Assembly: GCF_003001995.1 (NCBI RefSeq)
Contig: NZ_PVNB01000033.1
Span: 1 to 42,276 of the forward strand
DNA length: 42,276 nucleotides
Direction of reading: 5' to 3'
Source: Orenia metallireducens
Lineage (GTDB): Bacteria > Bacillota > Halanaerobiia > Halobacteroidales > Halobacteroidaceae
Position numbers and translations under genes: made by a program. The notes below the pieces were generated by a model, which saw only the letters and a list, made by a program, of their open reading frames with translations, ran no database searches and was not told the DNA's origin. This document shows positions 33,955 to 42,276 of the stretch, one piece after another. The stretch's first letter is position 1, and every line of letters begins with the position of its first letter.

Positions 33955-34016
33955 AATAAAATTATAAAAAAGCTAGATATATTTTAAAATATATCTAGCT
34001 TTTTTATAATTTTATT
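33955..34016. terminator. 62-bp perfect palindrome after cimA
   Basis: The sequence is fully symmetrical around 33985/33986 (core agctagatatatttt and its inverse, flanked by attataaaaa / tttttataat). T-runs lie at the stem base on both strands. It closes the ilv-leu-cimA transcript, about 105 bp past the cimA stop. Confidence 0.85.
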
Positions 34017-34057
34017 TTTAGTTATAATAATATTTGCTTTTAATCCCATATCCCTAC

Positions 34058-34080
34058 AGGTTTACCAAAAATGTAAACCT
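34058..34080. terminator. Second, smaller hairpin downstream of cimA
   Basis: aggtttac (34058-34065) pairs perfectly with gtaaacct (34073-34080). On the minus strand it comes before the 62-bp palindrome and lacks a U-tract, so it may help RNA 3'-end stability rather than terminate. Confidence 0.45.
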
Positions 34081-34120
34081 TTCGTGTGTGATAGTCTTCT
34101 ACTAAATTATAATCTCAGCT

Positions 34121-35683
34121 CTAATCGACTTTCTTTAATTTAATCCCATACTCTATACTGTCCACTAAAGCCTGCCAACTGGCTTCGATAATATTGGTTG
34201 AAGCACCGACAGTACCCCAAGTCTGGTGACCATCGGTAGATTCAATCAATACCCTAACCTTAGCGGAAGTTCCTTCATTACCTTCTAAGACTCTAACCTT
34301 GTAGTCTATTAAGTGGATATCTTTAAGCTCAGGATAGAAACTAATGAGAGCCTTACGCAAAGCACCATCAAGAGCATTAACTGGTCCATCACCCTCTGCT
34401 GCTGTATGGACTCTCTCACCATTAACCTTTACCTTAATAGTAGCCTCTGATAAAGGGCTTTTATCCTCAGATTTTTCGGTAATAATTCTAACCCCTTCTA
34501 ATTCAAAGAGCTTTGTATATCTTCCTGTCGCCTTCTCTACTAATAGTTCAAAAGAGGCTTCAGCACCTTCAAAATGATAGCCTTGGTGCTCTAAATCTTT
34601 AATCTTATCTAAAACAGCCCTTAAATCTGTACTCTCTTCTTCGATATTAATACCAAGCTCTTGGGCTTTATAGACTAGATTGCTCTTACCAGATAGTTCA
34701 GAAACAAGAACTCGCTGCTTATTTCCTACTAACTCTGGTCGAATATGTTCATAGGTCTTAGAATCTCTTAAGATAGCACTGACATGGATTCCTCCCTTAT
34801 GGGCAAAAGCACTATCACCAACATAAGGTTTATGGCTAGGAGGGTTTAAATTAGCTACTTCACTAACATAACGAGAAACCTCTGTAATCTTGGCTAATTG
34901 TTCATCAGTTATAAACTCTTCATTATACTTTAATTTCAAATTCGGCATAATTGAAGATAAATTGGCATTGCCGCACCTTTCTCCATAACCATTAATCGTT
35001 CCCTGAATCTGTACTGCACCTGCCTCATAAGCAATCAAAGAGTTAGCCACTGCCAATTCAGCATCATTATGAGCATGAACTCCTAATGGCACACTAATCT
35101 CTTCTTTAACCTTAGCTATGATCTTTTTAATCTTAAAAGGCATTGTACCACCATTAGTATCACATAAAACTAGAGTGTCTGCTCCACCCTTTTGAGCAGC
35201 CAATAAGACCTTAATAGCATATTCAGGATTAACCTCATAACCATCAAAAAAGTGCTCAGCATCAAAGTTGACCTCTAAACCTTTACTCTTCAAATAAGCC
35301 ACAGAGCTCTCAATCATATTAAGATTCTCTTCTAAAGTGGTCTTCAGAGCTTGAGTAACATGTAAGTCCCATGTCTTTCCAAAGATTGTAGCAACTTTGA
35401 CTCCAGAAGCCAAGATAGCATTTAAATTCTTATCTTCCTCTGCTTTAATATTGGCTCTGCGGGTACTACCAAAAGCAGATATCTTAGCATTCTCAAGCTT
35501 TAACTCCTGTACTTTATTGAAATACTCAATATCTTTAGGGTTGGAACCAGGCCAACCACCTTCTATATAATCGATACCTAATTCATCTAATTTCTTAGTA
35601 ATATTTAATTTATCTTCTGTAGAATAGGAGATACCCTCTCTTTGACTTCCGTCACGCAAGGTAGTATCATAAATCTTTACCAT
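34121..35683 (-). CDS. cimA: (R)-citramalate synthase CimA
   Basis: Condenses pyruvate and acetyl-CoA to citramalate, giving 2-oxobutyrate for isoleucine without threonine. The TIM-barrel carries [17 protein letters not shown], the [10 protein letters not shown] segment typical of CimA rather than Leu[14 protein letters not shown] and [13 protein letters not shown]; the C-terminal LeuA-type dimer/regulatory domain lies at about 390-515. 520 residues fits the long CimA class. The ATG follows GGAGGTG, 14 bp after leuB. LeuCD and LeuB encoded just upstream can carry out the next steps. Substrate choice is inferred from sequence type; leucine or isoleucine feedback is likely through the C-terminal domain. 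Confidence 0.93.
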   Translation of the reverse strand: MVKIYDTTLRDGSQREGISYSTEDKLNITKKLDELGIDYIEGGWPGSNPKDIEYFNKVQELKLENAKISAFGSTRRANIKAEEDKNLNAILASGVKVATIFGKTWDLHVTQALKTTLEENLNMIESSVAYLKSKGLEVNFDAEHFFDGYEVNPEYAIKVLLAAQKGGADTLVLCDTNGGTMPFKIKKIIAKVKEEISVPLGVHAHNDAELAVANSLIAYEAGAVQIQGTINGYGERCGNANLSSIMPNLKLKYNEEFITDEQLAKITEVSRYVSEVANLNPPSHKPYVGDSAFAHKGGIHVSAILRDSKTYEHIRPELVGNKQRVLVSELSGKSNLVYKAQELGINIEEESTDLRAVLDKIKDLEHQGYHFEGAEASFELLVEKATGRYTKLFELEGVRIITEKSEDKSPLSEATIKVKVNGERVHTAAEGDGPVNALDGALRKALISFYPELKDIHLIDYKVRVLEGNEGTSAKVRVLIESTDGHQTWGTVGASTNIIEASWQALVDSIEYGIKLKKVD

Positions 35684-35696
35684 TAATATACACCTC

Positions 35697-36752
35697 CTAT
35701 CCTAAAACACTACAGATGTAATCCCCTACTCCGTCAGTAGTTAATTTTCCACCCATATCAACAGTAGTTTGGTTCTCTGCTAATGATAAGTCGATTGCTT
35801 TTTGAATCATTTGAGCCTCTTTAGGATTTCCTAGAACCTCAACCATCATTGCTGCTGCTAATAATGCTGCTAATGGATTAGCCTTGTTTTGACCTGCAAT
35901 ATCTGGAGCAGAACCGTGAACTGGCTCAAACATAGATACACCCTCTGGATTGATATTACCTGATACAGCCATTCCCATTCCACCTTGAATCTCTGCACCT
36001 AAGTCAGTGATAATATCTCCAAACATGTTGCAAGTAACTACTACATCAAAGATTTCTGGATTTCTAACCATCTTCATAGTCATAGCATCAACTAACATAT
36101 GGTGTTGATTTACCTTAGGATATTTCTCTCCAACCTCTTTGAATACTCTCTGCCATAAGTCGTGAGAATAAGTTAATACATTACTCTTATCACATAAAGT
36201 CAATTTATTCTCTTTATTGCGCTTTTGGGCATACTCATAAGCATAACGGATAACTCGCTCTACACCTTTATAAGTATTAATCATCTCTTGAGTAGCTACT
36301 TCGTCCTTAGTTCCTTTCTTAAAGAAGCCGCCTACTCCAGCATAAAGACCTTCTGTGTTCTCACGAACGATCATCATATCGATATCTTTAGGTCCTTTAC
36401 CCTTTAATGGAGTAAATTTAGAATCTAATAATTTAATTGGACGAAGGTTGATATATTGATCTAAAGAGAAACGTAAGTCCAATAAGATTCCATGCTCTAA
36501 AACACCAGGCTTAACTCTAGGGTCTCCTACAGCTCCTAAATAGATAGCATCAAAACTTGTTAAGTCAGCCTTAACCTCATCAGTTACTAACTCACCAGTC
36601 TCTAAATAATGGTCAGCACCTATATTGAAATTTTCAAACTCAAAATCTAAATCTGTAATTTGACTTAATTTTTCCAACACCTTAACACCCTGCTTAGTTA
36701 CCTCTGGTCCAATTCCATCTCCACCGATTACAGCTATCCTCTTTTTACTCAT
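35697..36752 (-). CDS. leuB: 3-isopropylmalate dehydrogenase LeuB
   Basis: NAD-dependent oxidative decarboxylase of 3-isopropylmalate, third leucine-specific step. Seen: [33 protein letters not shown], and [19 protein letters not shown] followed by [20 protein letters not shown] with the metal-binding Asp residues, then [18 protein letters not shown]. The start is the ATG at 36750-36752 behind AGAAGGAGAG, giving 351 residues; an ATG 17 codons upstream precedes the ribosome site. It may also oxidise methylmalate in the citramalate route, since cimA follows. A GC-rich palindrome separates it from leuD. Confidence 0.94.
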   Translation of the reverse strand: MSKKRIAVIGGDGIGPEVTKQGVKVLEKLSQITDLDFEFENFNIGADHYLETGELVTDEVKADLTSFDAIYLGAVGDPRVKPGVLEHGILLDLRFSLDQYINLRPIKLLDSKFTPLKGKGPKDIDMMIVRENTEGLYAGVGGFFKKGTKDEVATQEMINTYKGVERVIRYAYEYAQKRNKENKLTLCDKSNVLTYSHDLWQRVFKEVGEKYPKVNQHHMLVDAMTMKMVRNPEIFDVVVTCNMFGDIITDLGAEIQGGMGMAVSGNINPEGVSMFEPVHGSAPDIAGQNKANPLAALLAAAMMVEVLGNPKEAQMIQKAIDLSLAENQTTVDMGGKLTTDGVGDYICSVLG

Positions 36753-36804
36753 TATCTGCTCTCCTTCTCTATACTTTTTAAACTTTCTTATATCTGAATA
36801 CAAA

Positions 36805-36834
36805 TGTACGGGCTGGTCGCGACCAACCCCTACA
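36805..36834. repeat. GC-rich REP-like palindrome between leuD and leuB
   Basis: A 30-bp dyad with two mismatches centred on ggtcgcgacc, with arms tgta...taca. On the minus strand it reads TGTAGGGGTTGG then TCGCGACCA. Its G+C content is far above its surroundings. It resembles the short dispersed GTAGGGG-type palindromes found in intergenic DNA of many bacteria. Confidence 0.6.
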
Positions 36835-36839
36835 AATTA

Positions 36840-37331
36840 TTAATTTGCCTTTGCTTTTACGTAATTTACTAATCCACCTGCATCAATAATCTCTTGCATA
36901 AATGCTGGGAATGGTTCAGCTTGAAACTCAGTTCCTTTAGTTATATTCTTGATTACTCCAGAATCCACATCTATCTCTACTTCATCTCCCTTATCAATTC
37001 CAACCACTGCTTCTGGACATTCTAAGATAGGAAGACCAATGTTGATTGCATTTCTAAAGAAGATACGAGCAAAAGAGTTAGCAATTACTGCTGATACTCC
37101 TGCTGCTTTAATTGAGATTGGAGCATGCTCACGGGAGCTTCCACAACCAAAATTATCCTCAGCTACAATGATATCACCTTGCTCTACATTAGCAGCAAAA
37201 GTATCATCAATATCCTCCATACAATGTTCAGCCAATTTCTTAGGATCTGATGTATTTAAATATCTAGCTGGAATAATTACATCTGTATCTACGTCATTAC
37301 CATACTTCCATACTTTACCTTTAATCTCCAT
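36840..37331 (-). CDS. leuD: 3-isopropylmalate dehydratase small subunit LeuD
   Basis: Swivelling-domain subunit of isopropylmalate isomerase, pairing with LeuC. Seen: [20 protein letters not shown] at the N-terminus, [18 protein letters not shown] with the substrate-binding GSSREH loop, and [20 protein letters not shown]. 163 residues is the short form typical of Firmicute and archaeal-like LeuD. The ATG lies behind GAGGAAAG. It sits between leuC and leuB in the operon. Confidence 0.96.
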   Translation of the reverse strand: MEIKGKVWKYGNDVDTDVIIPARYLNTSDPKKLAEHCMEDIDDTFAANVEQGDIIVAEDNFGCGSSREHAPISIKAAGVSAVIANSFARIFFRNAINIGLPILECPEAVVGIDKGDEVEIDVDSGVIKNITKGTEFQAEPFPAFMQEIIDAGGLVNYVKAKAN

Positions 37332-37374
37332 AATTCTACTTTCCTCCTCTGATACTTCAATAAATTTTTATTTT

Positions 37375-37423
37375 GTCAGTGCGAGTGTCTGTGTCTCGTT
37401 ACTCATCACTCGTCACTACTCAC
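37375..37423. repeat. 7-bp repeat array (family B) between leuC and leuD
   Basis: Seven heptads: GTCAGTG CGAGTGT CTGTGTC TCGTTAC TCATCAC TCGTCAC TACTCAC. The first two are inverse in sense to the last four, giving a short dyad (cagtgcgagtg with cactactcactg). Confidence 0.75.
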
Positions 37424-37429
37424 TGCTTT

Positions 37430-38692
37430 TTAAAGAACTTCTTCTGGACTAACAATCTTACCTGCAATTGCAGAAGCTGCTGCTACTGCTGGATTTGATA
37501 AGTAAACTTCACTTTCTGGATGACCCATACGACCAACAAAGTTACGATTAGTTGTAGCAATTGATCTTTCACCTTTAGCTAAGATACCCATATGTCCTCC
37601 TAGACAAGGTCCACAAGTCGGAGTACTTACCGCTGCACCAGCATCAATAAAGATTTCAATTAACCCTTCTTTCATTGCTTGCTTATAAATCTCTTGAGTA
37701 CCAGGGAAGATGATTAATCTTACATGTTTAGCCTTCTTCTTACCTTTTAAGATCTCTGCAGCAACTCTTAAATCTTCAATTCTTCCATTAGTACAAGAAC
37801 CGATAACAGACTGGTCAATCTTAATATCTCCTACTTCACTGATTCCTCTTGTATTCTCAGGCAAATGAGGGAATGCTACTTGAGGTTCAATATTTGTAAC
37901 ATCATACTCGATGACTTGAGAATACTCTGCATCTTCATCACTCTTATATACTGTCCACTCACGTTGAGCTCTACCTTTAACATACTCTAAAGTAATCTCG
38001 TCTGCTTCGATCAATCCACACTTTCCACCAGCTTCGATAGCCATATTGGACATAGTAAATCTATTATCCATAGACAAGTTTTCAATTACTGGCCCTGTAA
38101 ATTCCATAGCTTTATATAAAGCACCATCTACACCAATATCACCAATTGTATAAAGAATCAAATCCTTACCGCTAACCCACTTTTGTAGTTCACCTTTATA
38201 AACAAACTTGATAGTCTCTGGAACCTTAAACCATGCTTCACCTGTAGCCATACCTGCTGCCATATCAGTACTTCCAATTCCTGTAGCTAAAGCACCTAAA
38301 GCACCATAAGTACATGTATGTGAATCTGCACCAATAACAATATCTCCAGGAACAACTAAACCTTTTTCAGGTAATAAACAGTGTTCAATTCCCATCTCTC
38401 CTAATTCAAAGAAGTTCTTAATCTCTTTTTCCTCAGCAAACTCTCTAATCATCTTAACCTGTTCTGCTGAATTGATATCTTTATTAGGAACAAAATGATC
38501 CGGTACAATCGCTATTCTCTCTTTATCAAAAACATTCTCGATACCTATCTTCTTGAACTCCTTTACTGCTACTGGAGTAGTTACATCATTTCCTAAAACC
38601 AAATCTAATTTTGCATTTACCAATTCTCCTGGTCTTACTTTATCTTTACCAGCATGAGCTGCTAATATCTTCTCTACCATTGTCATTCCCAT
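37430..38692 (-). CDS. leuC: 3-isopropylmalate dehydratase large subunit LeuC
   Basis: Aconitase-family subunit carrying the [4Fe-4S] cluster; converts 2- to 3-isopropylmalate and probably citramalate to methylmalate. Cluster cysteines are in [12 protein letters not shown] and [33 protein letters not shown] is also diagnostic. The start is the ATG at 38690-38692 (MGMTMVEKI), nine bases behind AGGAGG; a TTG six codons upstream is inside that ribosome site. The 420-residue length marks the short HACN/LeuC2 class, which pairs with small LeuD as here. Confidence 0.95.
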   Translation of the reverse strand: MGMTMVEKILAAHAGKDKVRPGELVNAKLDLVLGNDVTTPVAVKEFKKIGIENVFDKERIAIVPDHFVPNKDINSAEQVKMIREFAEEKEIKNFFELGEMGIEHCLLPEKGLVVPGDIVIGADSHTCTYGALGALATGIGSTDMAAGMATGEAWFKVPETIKFVYKGELQKWVSGKDLILYTIGDIGVDGALYKAMEFTGPVIENLSMDNRFTMSNMAIEAGGKCGLIEADEITLEYVKGRAQREWTVYKSDEDAEYSQVIEYDVTNIEPQVAFPHLPENTRGISEVGDIKIDQSVIGSCTNGRIEDLRVAAEILKGKKKAKHVRLIIFPGTQEIYKQAMKEGLIEIFIDAGAAVSTPTCGPCLGGHMGILAKGERSIATTNRNFVGRMGHPESEVYLSNPAVAAASAIAGKIVSPEEVL

Positions 38693-38714
38693 AACTTCTC
38701 GCCTCCTCAATTTT

Positions 38715-38796
38715 AGTAAAGAGTAATGAGTAACGAGTTAAGTTCAAAACCTAACTTTTTTACTACTCGTTACCCATCACTTGTCACTCGTTACTG
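38715..38796. repeat. Inverted pair of 7-bp repeat arrays (family B) overlapping the leuA end
   Basis: Left arm 38715-38742 reads AGTAAAG AGTAATG AGTAACG AGTTAAG; right arm 38760-38796 reads TTACTAC TCGTTAC CCATCAC TTGTCAC TCGTTAC TG. The right arm encodes the LeuA C-terminus TVTSDK and its stop codon. Confidence 0.82.
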
Positions 38797-40291
38797 TATT
38801 TAATATCCTATTCATCGCATTATTATAAGCTCTAGCACTAGCTTCAATTATATCTGTACTAATACCTCTACCAACATAAATCTTATCTTGATGCTCTAAC
38901 TTAACAATTACCTCACCTAAAGCATCCTTGCCACTAGTTACTGAATCTATCTGATAATCAGCCAGCTTACACTTTAGACCTGTTATTCGATTCATCGCCT
39001 CATAAATAGCATCGATAGGTCCACCTTCAGAACAAGCACTCTCATTGATCTTCTTTGTATCCTTCTCCATCTGCACAGTAGCTGTTGCTAAACCTGGGCT
39101 ACTTGTTACCTGTAAGAGGTTTATCTGATATACTTCATCAACTTGGCTGATTTCATCTTCCATAATAGCTTCTAAATCAAAACCAGTAATCTCTTTCTTC
39201 TTATCTGCTAAATTTTTGAATCTTTTGAAGGCAGAATTTAATTCTTCCTGACTCAATTCATAGCCCAATTCTTCTAACTTCTGTCGAAAGGCATGGCGCC
39301 CTGAATGCTTTCCAAGAACAATTTTATTCTCCTCTAATCCAATAGTTGTTGCATCCATGATCTCATAAGTGGTTCTCTCTTTGATTACACCATCTTGGTG
39401 AATACCTGACTCATGGGCAAAGGCATTCTTACCAACAATAGCTTTATTAGGTTGAATCTCCATACCAGTTAAATGGCTGACCAATCTACTGGTACGAGCA
39501 ATCTCTTTTAAGTTTAAATTACTCTGTTTAGCAAAATAATCATAACGAGTATTCAGTGCTAAAGCAATCTCTTCTAATGCAGTATTACCTGCTCTTTCAC
39601 CGATTCCATTTACAGCACATTCAACCTGCTTAGCTCCATTCTCAATGGCTGCTAGTGAGTTAGCAACTGCCAAACCTAAATCATTATGGCAATGAACACT
39701 AATCACAGCCTGATTAATATTAGGCACATTATCTTTAATATATTTTATAAGTCCACCAAATTCTAAAGGAGTAGCATAACCTACTGTATCAGGAACGTTA
39801 ATTGTAGTTGCTCCAGCAGCAATCACTGCTTCAAAGACTTCGCATAAAAAGTCCTTATCACTTCTAAAAGCATCCTCTGCTGAAAACTCTACATCATTAG
39901 TATAAGTCTTAGCATACTTTACAGCTTCAACAGCACTCTCTAACACCTCTTGGGGTGATTTTTTCAATTTATACTTCATATGAACAGGTGAAGTAGCAAT
40001 AAATGTATGAATTCTTGGTTTTTTTGCATCTTTAAGTGCTTCCCCTGCCCTATCAATATCTTGTTTAGTAGCTCTAGCCAACCCAGCAATTACTGGACCC
40101 TTAACTTCTTGGGCTATCTTCTGAACTCCCTTAAAGTCTCCTTCTGAAGCAATAGGGAATCCAGCTTCAATCACATCTACTTCTAGCTTTGCAAGCTGCT
40201 TAGCAATCTCCAACTTCTCCTTAACACTCAAACTGACTCCAGGTGACTGCTCACCATCACGCAAAGTAGTATCAAAGATTTTAATAGCCAT
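38777..40291 (-). CDS. leuA: 2-isopropylmalate synthase LeuA
   Basis: First leucine-specific step: condenses 2-ketoisovalerate with acetyl-CoA. Barrel motifs [46 protein letters not shown] and [15 protein letters not shown] are present, followed by the linker and the LeuA dimer/allosteric domain (about 385-500). The start is the ATG at 40289-40291 (MAIKIFDT), six bases after GAGGTG; a GTG three codons upstream is part of that site. 504 residues is normal. The final six residues TVTSDK come from a 7-bp repeat array. Leucine feedback is expected from the family. Confidence 0.95.
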   Translation of the reverse strand: MAIKIFDTTLRDGEQSPGVSLSVKEKLEIAKQLAKLEVDVIEAGFPIASEGDFKGVQKIAQEVKGPVIAGLARATKQDIDRAGEALKDAKKPRIHTFIATSPVHMKYKLKKSPQEVLESAVEAVKYAKTYTNDVEFSAEDAFRSDKDFLCEVFEAVIAAGATTINVPDTVGYATPLEFGGLIKYIKDNVPNINQAVISVHCHNDLGLAVANSLAAIENGAKQVECAVNGIGERAGNTALEEIALALNTRYDYFAKQSNLNLKEIARTSRLVSHLTGMEIQPNKAIVGKNAFAHESGIHQDGVIKERTTYEIMDATTIGLEENKIVLGKHSGRHAFRQKLEELGYELSQEELNSAFKRFKNLADKKKEITGFDLEAIMEDEISQVDEVYQINLLQVTSSPGLATATVQMEKDTKKINESACSEGGPIDAIYEAMNRITGLKCKLADYQIDSVTSGKDALGEVIVKLEHQDKIYVGRGISTDIIEASARAYNNAMNRILNTVTSDK

Positions 40292-40310
40292 AAAACTCAC
40301 CTCACTATTT

Positions 40311-40395
40311 TAGCTTATAGCTACTAGCTACTAGCTTCTGGCTGTTCAATTTCTAGCCAATAGCTAATAGCTAGCAACAAGTAGCTATTATTTGC
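40311..40395. repeat. Inverted pair of 7-bp repeat arrays (family C) between ilvC and leuA
   Basis: Left arm TAGCTTA, TAGCTAC twice, TAGCTTC, TGGCTGT (40311-40345); right arm TAGCCAA TAGCTAA TAGCTAG CAACAAG TAGCTAT (40354-40388). The unit tagcta is self-complementary, so the array can fold in many registers. It fills the 106-bp gap almost completely. Confidence 0.8.
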
Positions 40396-40397
40396 TC

Positions 40398-41396
40398 TTA
40401 GTCAAGATAATTCATTTTAGATCTTAACTCTGCTCCAACCTTCTCAATTAAATGATCCTCATCGATAGCTTTCTTTCTATTATATCCTGGACGACCAACT
40501 TGATTCTCAAGTAGCCATTGCTTAGCAAATTCTCCCTCTTGAATATCAGTAAGTAATTTCTTCATAGCCTCTCTTGATTTATCATTGATAACCTGCTTTC
40601 CAGCGACTAAATCTCCATATTCAGCAGTATCAGAGATAGAATCTCTCATTGTAGCAATACCACCTTCATACATTAAATCAACGATTAGCTTAAGCTCATG
40701 TAAACATTCAAAGTAAGCAATCTCTGGTTGGTAACCAGCATCTACTAGAGTTTCAAAACCAGCTCTAACTAGCTCAGTAGTTCCACCACATAATACTGCT
40801 TGCTCACCGAATAAATCTGTTTCAGTCTCTTCTTTAAAAGTAGTTTCGATTACACCTGCTCTAGTACCACCTACACCCTTAGCATGAGCCAATGCAAAGT
40901 CCTTAGCATTACCAGTAGCATCTTGATAGATAGCAATCAATGCTGGTACACCAAAACCTTCAGTATAAACTCTTCTTACTAAGTGTCCTGGTCCTTTAGG
41001 AGCTACCATATATACATCTATATCAGCAGGTGGAACGATTTGTCCATAATGAATATTAAATCCATGTGAGAATACTAAAGCATTACCTGCTTCTAAATTT
41101 GGTTCAACATCACTATAATATACCTTCTTCTGTACTTCATCTGGAAGTAAGATTTGGATTACATCTGCTTCTTTAGCAGCTTCAGCAGCACTCTTAGGCT
41201 CAAAACCATCTTTAACTGCTTGCTCATAATTTGAAGTTCCTTCTAATTCAGCTACGATAACATCTAATCCTGCATCTCTCATATTTTGAGCTTGTGCATG
41301 ACCTTGACTACCATAACCTACAACCGCAATCTTCTTTCCTTCTAAAACCTTTAAATCAGCATCTTCATTATAATACATTTTTACCATTTTACTCAT
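40398..41396 (-). CDS. ilvC: Ketol-acid reductoisomerase IlvC
   Basis: Isomerises and reduces acetolactate or acetohydroxybutyrate, second common step of valine and isoleucine synthesis. N-terminal Rossmann motif [20 protein letters not shown], then [40 protein letters not shown] with the Mg-binding Asp and Glu, and the knotted C-terminal domain ([18 protein letters not shown]). 332 residues is the class I (short) form. It follows ilvN across a long repeat-filled gap. Confidence 0.97.
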   Translation of the reverse strand: MSKMVKMYYNEDADLKVLEGKKIAVVGYGSQGHAQAQNMRDAGLDVIVAELEGTSNYEQAVKDGFEPKSAAEAAKEADVIQILLPDEVQKKVYYSDVEPNLEAGNALVFSHGFNIHYGQIVPPADIDVYMVAPKGPGHLVRRVYTEGFGVPALIAIYQDATGNAKDFALAHAKGVGGTRAGVIETTFKEETETDLFGEQAVLCGGTTELVRAGFETLVDAGYQPEIAYFECLHELKLIVDLMYEGGIATMRDSISDTAEYGDLVAGKQVINDKSREAMKKLLTDIQEGEFAKQWLLENQVGRPGYNRKKAIDEDHLIEKVGAELRSKMNYLD

Positions 41397-41410
41397 CTCC
41401 TCGATTTTTT

Positions 41411-41656
41411 AGTTTACAGTTGACAGTGTACAGTGTACAGTTATAACAATAAGAGAACTACACAAAGTAAACTGACAACCTATATATATTTTTATATTAT
41501 GAATATATATTGCTAAATTAAAATTTCTTAGTATACAGTAAACAGCTAAAATTTAAACACCATATATCTTTAAAGACTTTGAAATTTAACTGTCTCTACA
41601 AGTCTAAAGAGCAAGACTTTCCGTGTAAACCACCATCAACTGTACACTGTACTCTA
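41411..41656. repeat. 7-bp repeat arrays (family A variant) filling the ilvN-ilvC gap
   Basis: Arm 1 (41411-41445): AGTTTAC AGTTGAC, AGTGTAC twice, AGTTATA. Arm 2 (41529-41549): TAGTATA CAGTAAA CAGCTAA, same orientation. Arm 3 (41636-41656): TCAACTG TACACTG TACTCTA, inverted, covering the ilvN stop codon (41654-41656). No gene is seen in the gap, and no T-box or leader peptide is recognised. Confidence 0.75.
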
Positions 41657-42133
41657 TTTTTTCCCTCTCGCCATTGCTATCTTACCAGTTCTAACTAGCT
41701 CTTTAATTCCAAAAGGTCTTAATAACTCTTCAATTGCTGTAATCTTATCTTCATTACCAGTGATTTCAACCATAATTGAATTAGAAGCTACATCTACAAT
41801 CTTTCCCCTAAAGATATCTACAATCTGCATAATCTCAGATCGAGTTGTTGCAGTAGCTTTGACCTTAATTAAAGCCAATCCTCTACTAACAACTGATTCT
41901 TTAGTCAAATCACTGATCTTATGGACAACAATCAACTTATTTAATTGTTTAGTCAACTGCTCTAAGACCCTATCATTTCCTTCAACAACTAAAGTTATCC
42001 TAGATATCTCATCATTATCTGTCTTACCAACAGATAAGCTTTCAATATTAAAACCTCTTCTACTAAATAAACTAGCTATTCTAGCTAAGACTCCAGACTC
42101 ATTAGCTACTAACACTGAAACTGTATGCTTCAT
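41654..42133 (-). CDS. ilvN: Acetolactate synthase small (regulatory) subunit IlvN
   Basis: Regulatory subunit that binds valine and stimulates IlvB. The N-terminal ACT domain (MKHTVSVLVANESGVLARIA, SRRGFNIESLSVG) is followed by a second domain (about 80-159) with ELVRTGKIAMARGK at the end. 159 residues is standard (IlvH-like length). Its ATG overlaps the ilvB stop by one base (TAATG), so the two subunits are translationally coupled. Confidence 0.96.
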   Translation of the reverse strand: MKHTVSVLVANESGVLARIASLFSRRGFNIESLSVGKTDNDEISRITLVVEGNDRVLEQLTKQLNKLIVVHKISDLTKESVVSRGLALIKVKATATTRSEIMQIVDIFRGKIVDVASNSIMVEITGNEDKITAIEELLRPFGIKELVRTGKIAMARGKK

Positions 42134-42276
42134 TATACCTCCTCCTTTAAGACCATATTATCTAAGCTACCACCTGGTGGTACCATCGGAAATACATTCT
42201 CTTCCTCTTCTATAATAAAGTCTAGTAGGTAAGGTTGAGGACTATTGATTGCTTCCTCTAATGCTGGTTTTATCTC
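42133..42276 (-). CDS. ilvB: Acetolactate synthase large subunit IlvB, partial (C-terminus)
   Basis: Only the last 47 codons are in the window; the gene continues past the right edge. The peptide contains EEAINSPQPYLLDFIIEEEE and NVFPMVPPGGSLDNMV, the typical C-terminus of the ThDP-dependent acetolactate synthase, which makes acetolactate from two pyruvates. It is directly coupled to ilvN and should be among the first genes of the ilv-leu operon. Confidence 0.93.
   Translation of the reverse strand, partial: EIKPALEEAINSPQPYLLDFIIEEEENVFPMVPPGGSLDNMVLKEEV

Noticed and set aside
36753-36803. N-terminal extension of LeuB
   Set aside because: It precedes the AGAAGGAGAG ribosome site and does not match the family start at [11 protein letters not shown].
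36949-37452. Plus-strand 167-codon reading frame opposite leuD
   Set aside because: It is antisense to a clear gene, has no family resemblance and a low-complexity S/I/L-rich composition; the same applies to frames at 12466-12921, 41760-42215 and 31377-31739.
41397-41653. T-box or leucine attenuator in the ilvN-ilvC gap
   Set aside because: No T-box core or run of leucine codons with a terminator was found; the region is repeat arrays. A leader of the operon would lie upstream of ilvB, outside the window.
38715-41656. CRISPR arrays
   Set aside because: The repeat units are 6-7 bp, degenerate and directly adjacent without unique spacers, and no cas gene is present.

Overview
The window is an AT-rich, gene-dense chromosomal segment in which all complete genes except one lie on the minus strand. 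Gene content and protein style suggest an anaerobic, outer-membrane-bearing (diderm) Firmicute, most likely of the order Halanaerobiales. This is inferred from protein resemblance: Firmicute-type EndoA/EndoAI, CdaA, a glmS ribozyme and Bacillus-type mannitol genes occur together with a periplasmic LolA-like protein. No species call was possible.

Layout by coordinate. 1-164: end of an IS3-like insertion sequence. 261-3014: the t6A tRNA-modification operon tsaE-tsaB-rimI-tsaD. 3326-7227: a secreted LolA-like/TPR protein and an M20 amidohydrolase. 7364-8340: the EndoAI/EndoA (MazEF-type) toxin-antitoxin pair, preceded by a separate 54-codon gene that resembles only the antitoxin tail and has a consensus promoter and its own terminator. 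8477-13555: an SF1B helicase with a DbpA-type RNA-binding domain at its N-terminus, a CBS-pair protein, the NAD(P)HX repair enzyme NnrD/E and AcpS. 13753-15944: a small exported protein and, on the plus strand, a beta-propeller phytase. 16109-19605: glmS with a glmS ribozyme in its leader, and glmM. 19904-25183: mannitol operon mtlA-mtlR-mtlF-mtlD. 25824-29324: a small unknown protein, the c-di-AMP synthase cdaA, an FAH-family hydrolase and a YihY-family membrane protein. 29615-33791: two lipoproteins sharing a C-terminal or central Fn3 module. 34121-42276: branched-chain amino acid genes ilvB(partial)-ilvN-ilvC-leuA-leuC-leuD-leuB-cimA.

How the genes fit together. GlmM and GlmS make amino-sugar precursors for the cell wall, GlmS under feedback by GlcN6P through the ribozyme. 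CdaA is usually beside glmM (cdaA-cdaR-glmM); here the mannitol operon lies between them and no cdaR is visible. The MtlA/MtlF phosphotransferase, MtlD and the PRD activator MtlR form a complete mannitol pathway with a recognisable promoter and two matching 22-bp upstream boxes. The ilv-leu block covers valine and leucine synthesis, and CimA offers a citramalate entry to isoleucine through LeuCD and LeuB.

The most unusual overall signal is in the gaps. Many intergenic spaces are filled by degenerate tandem repeats with a strict 7-bp unit (three sequence families) or 6-bp unit (one family), usually as two arms in opposite orientation that could fold into a long hairpin. Several arms run over the stop codon of the neighbouring gene, and in two unrelated proteins (NnrD/E and LeuA) the array encodes a near-identical C-terminus.
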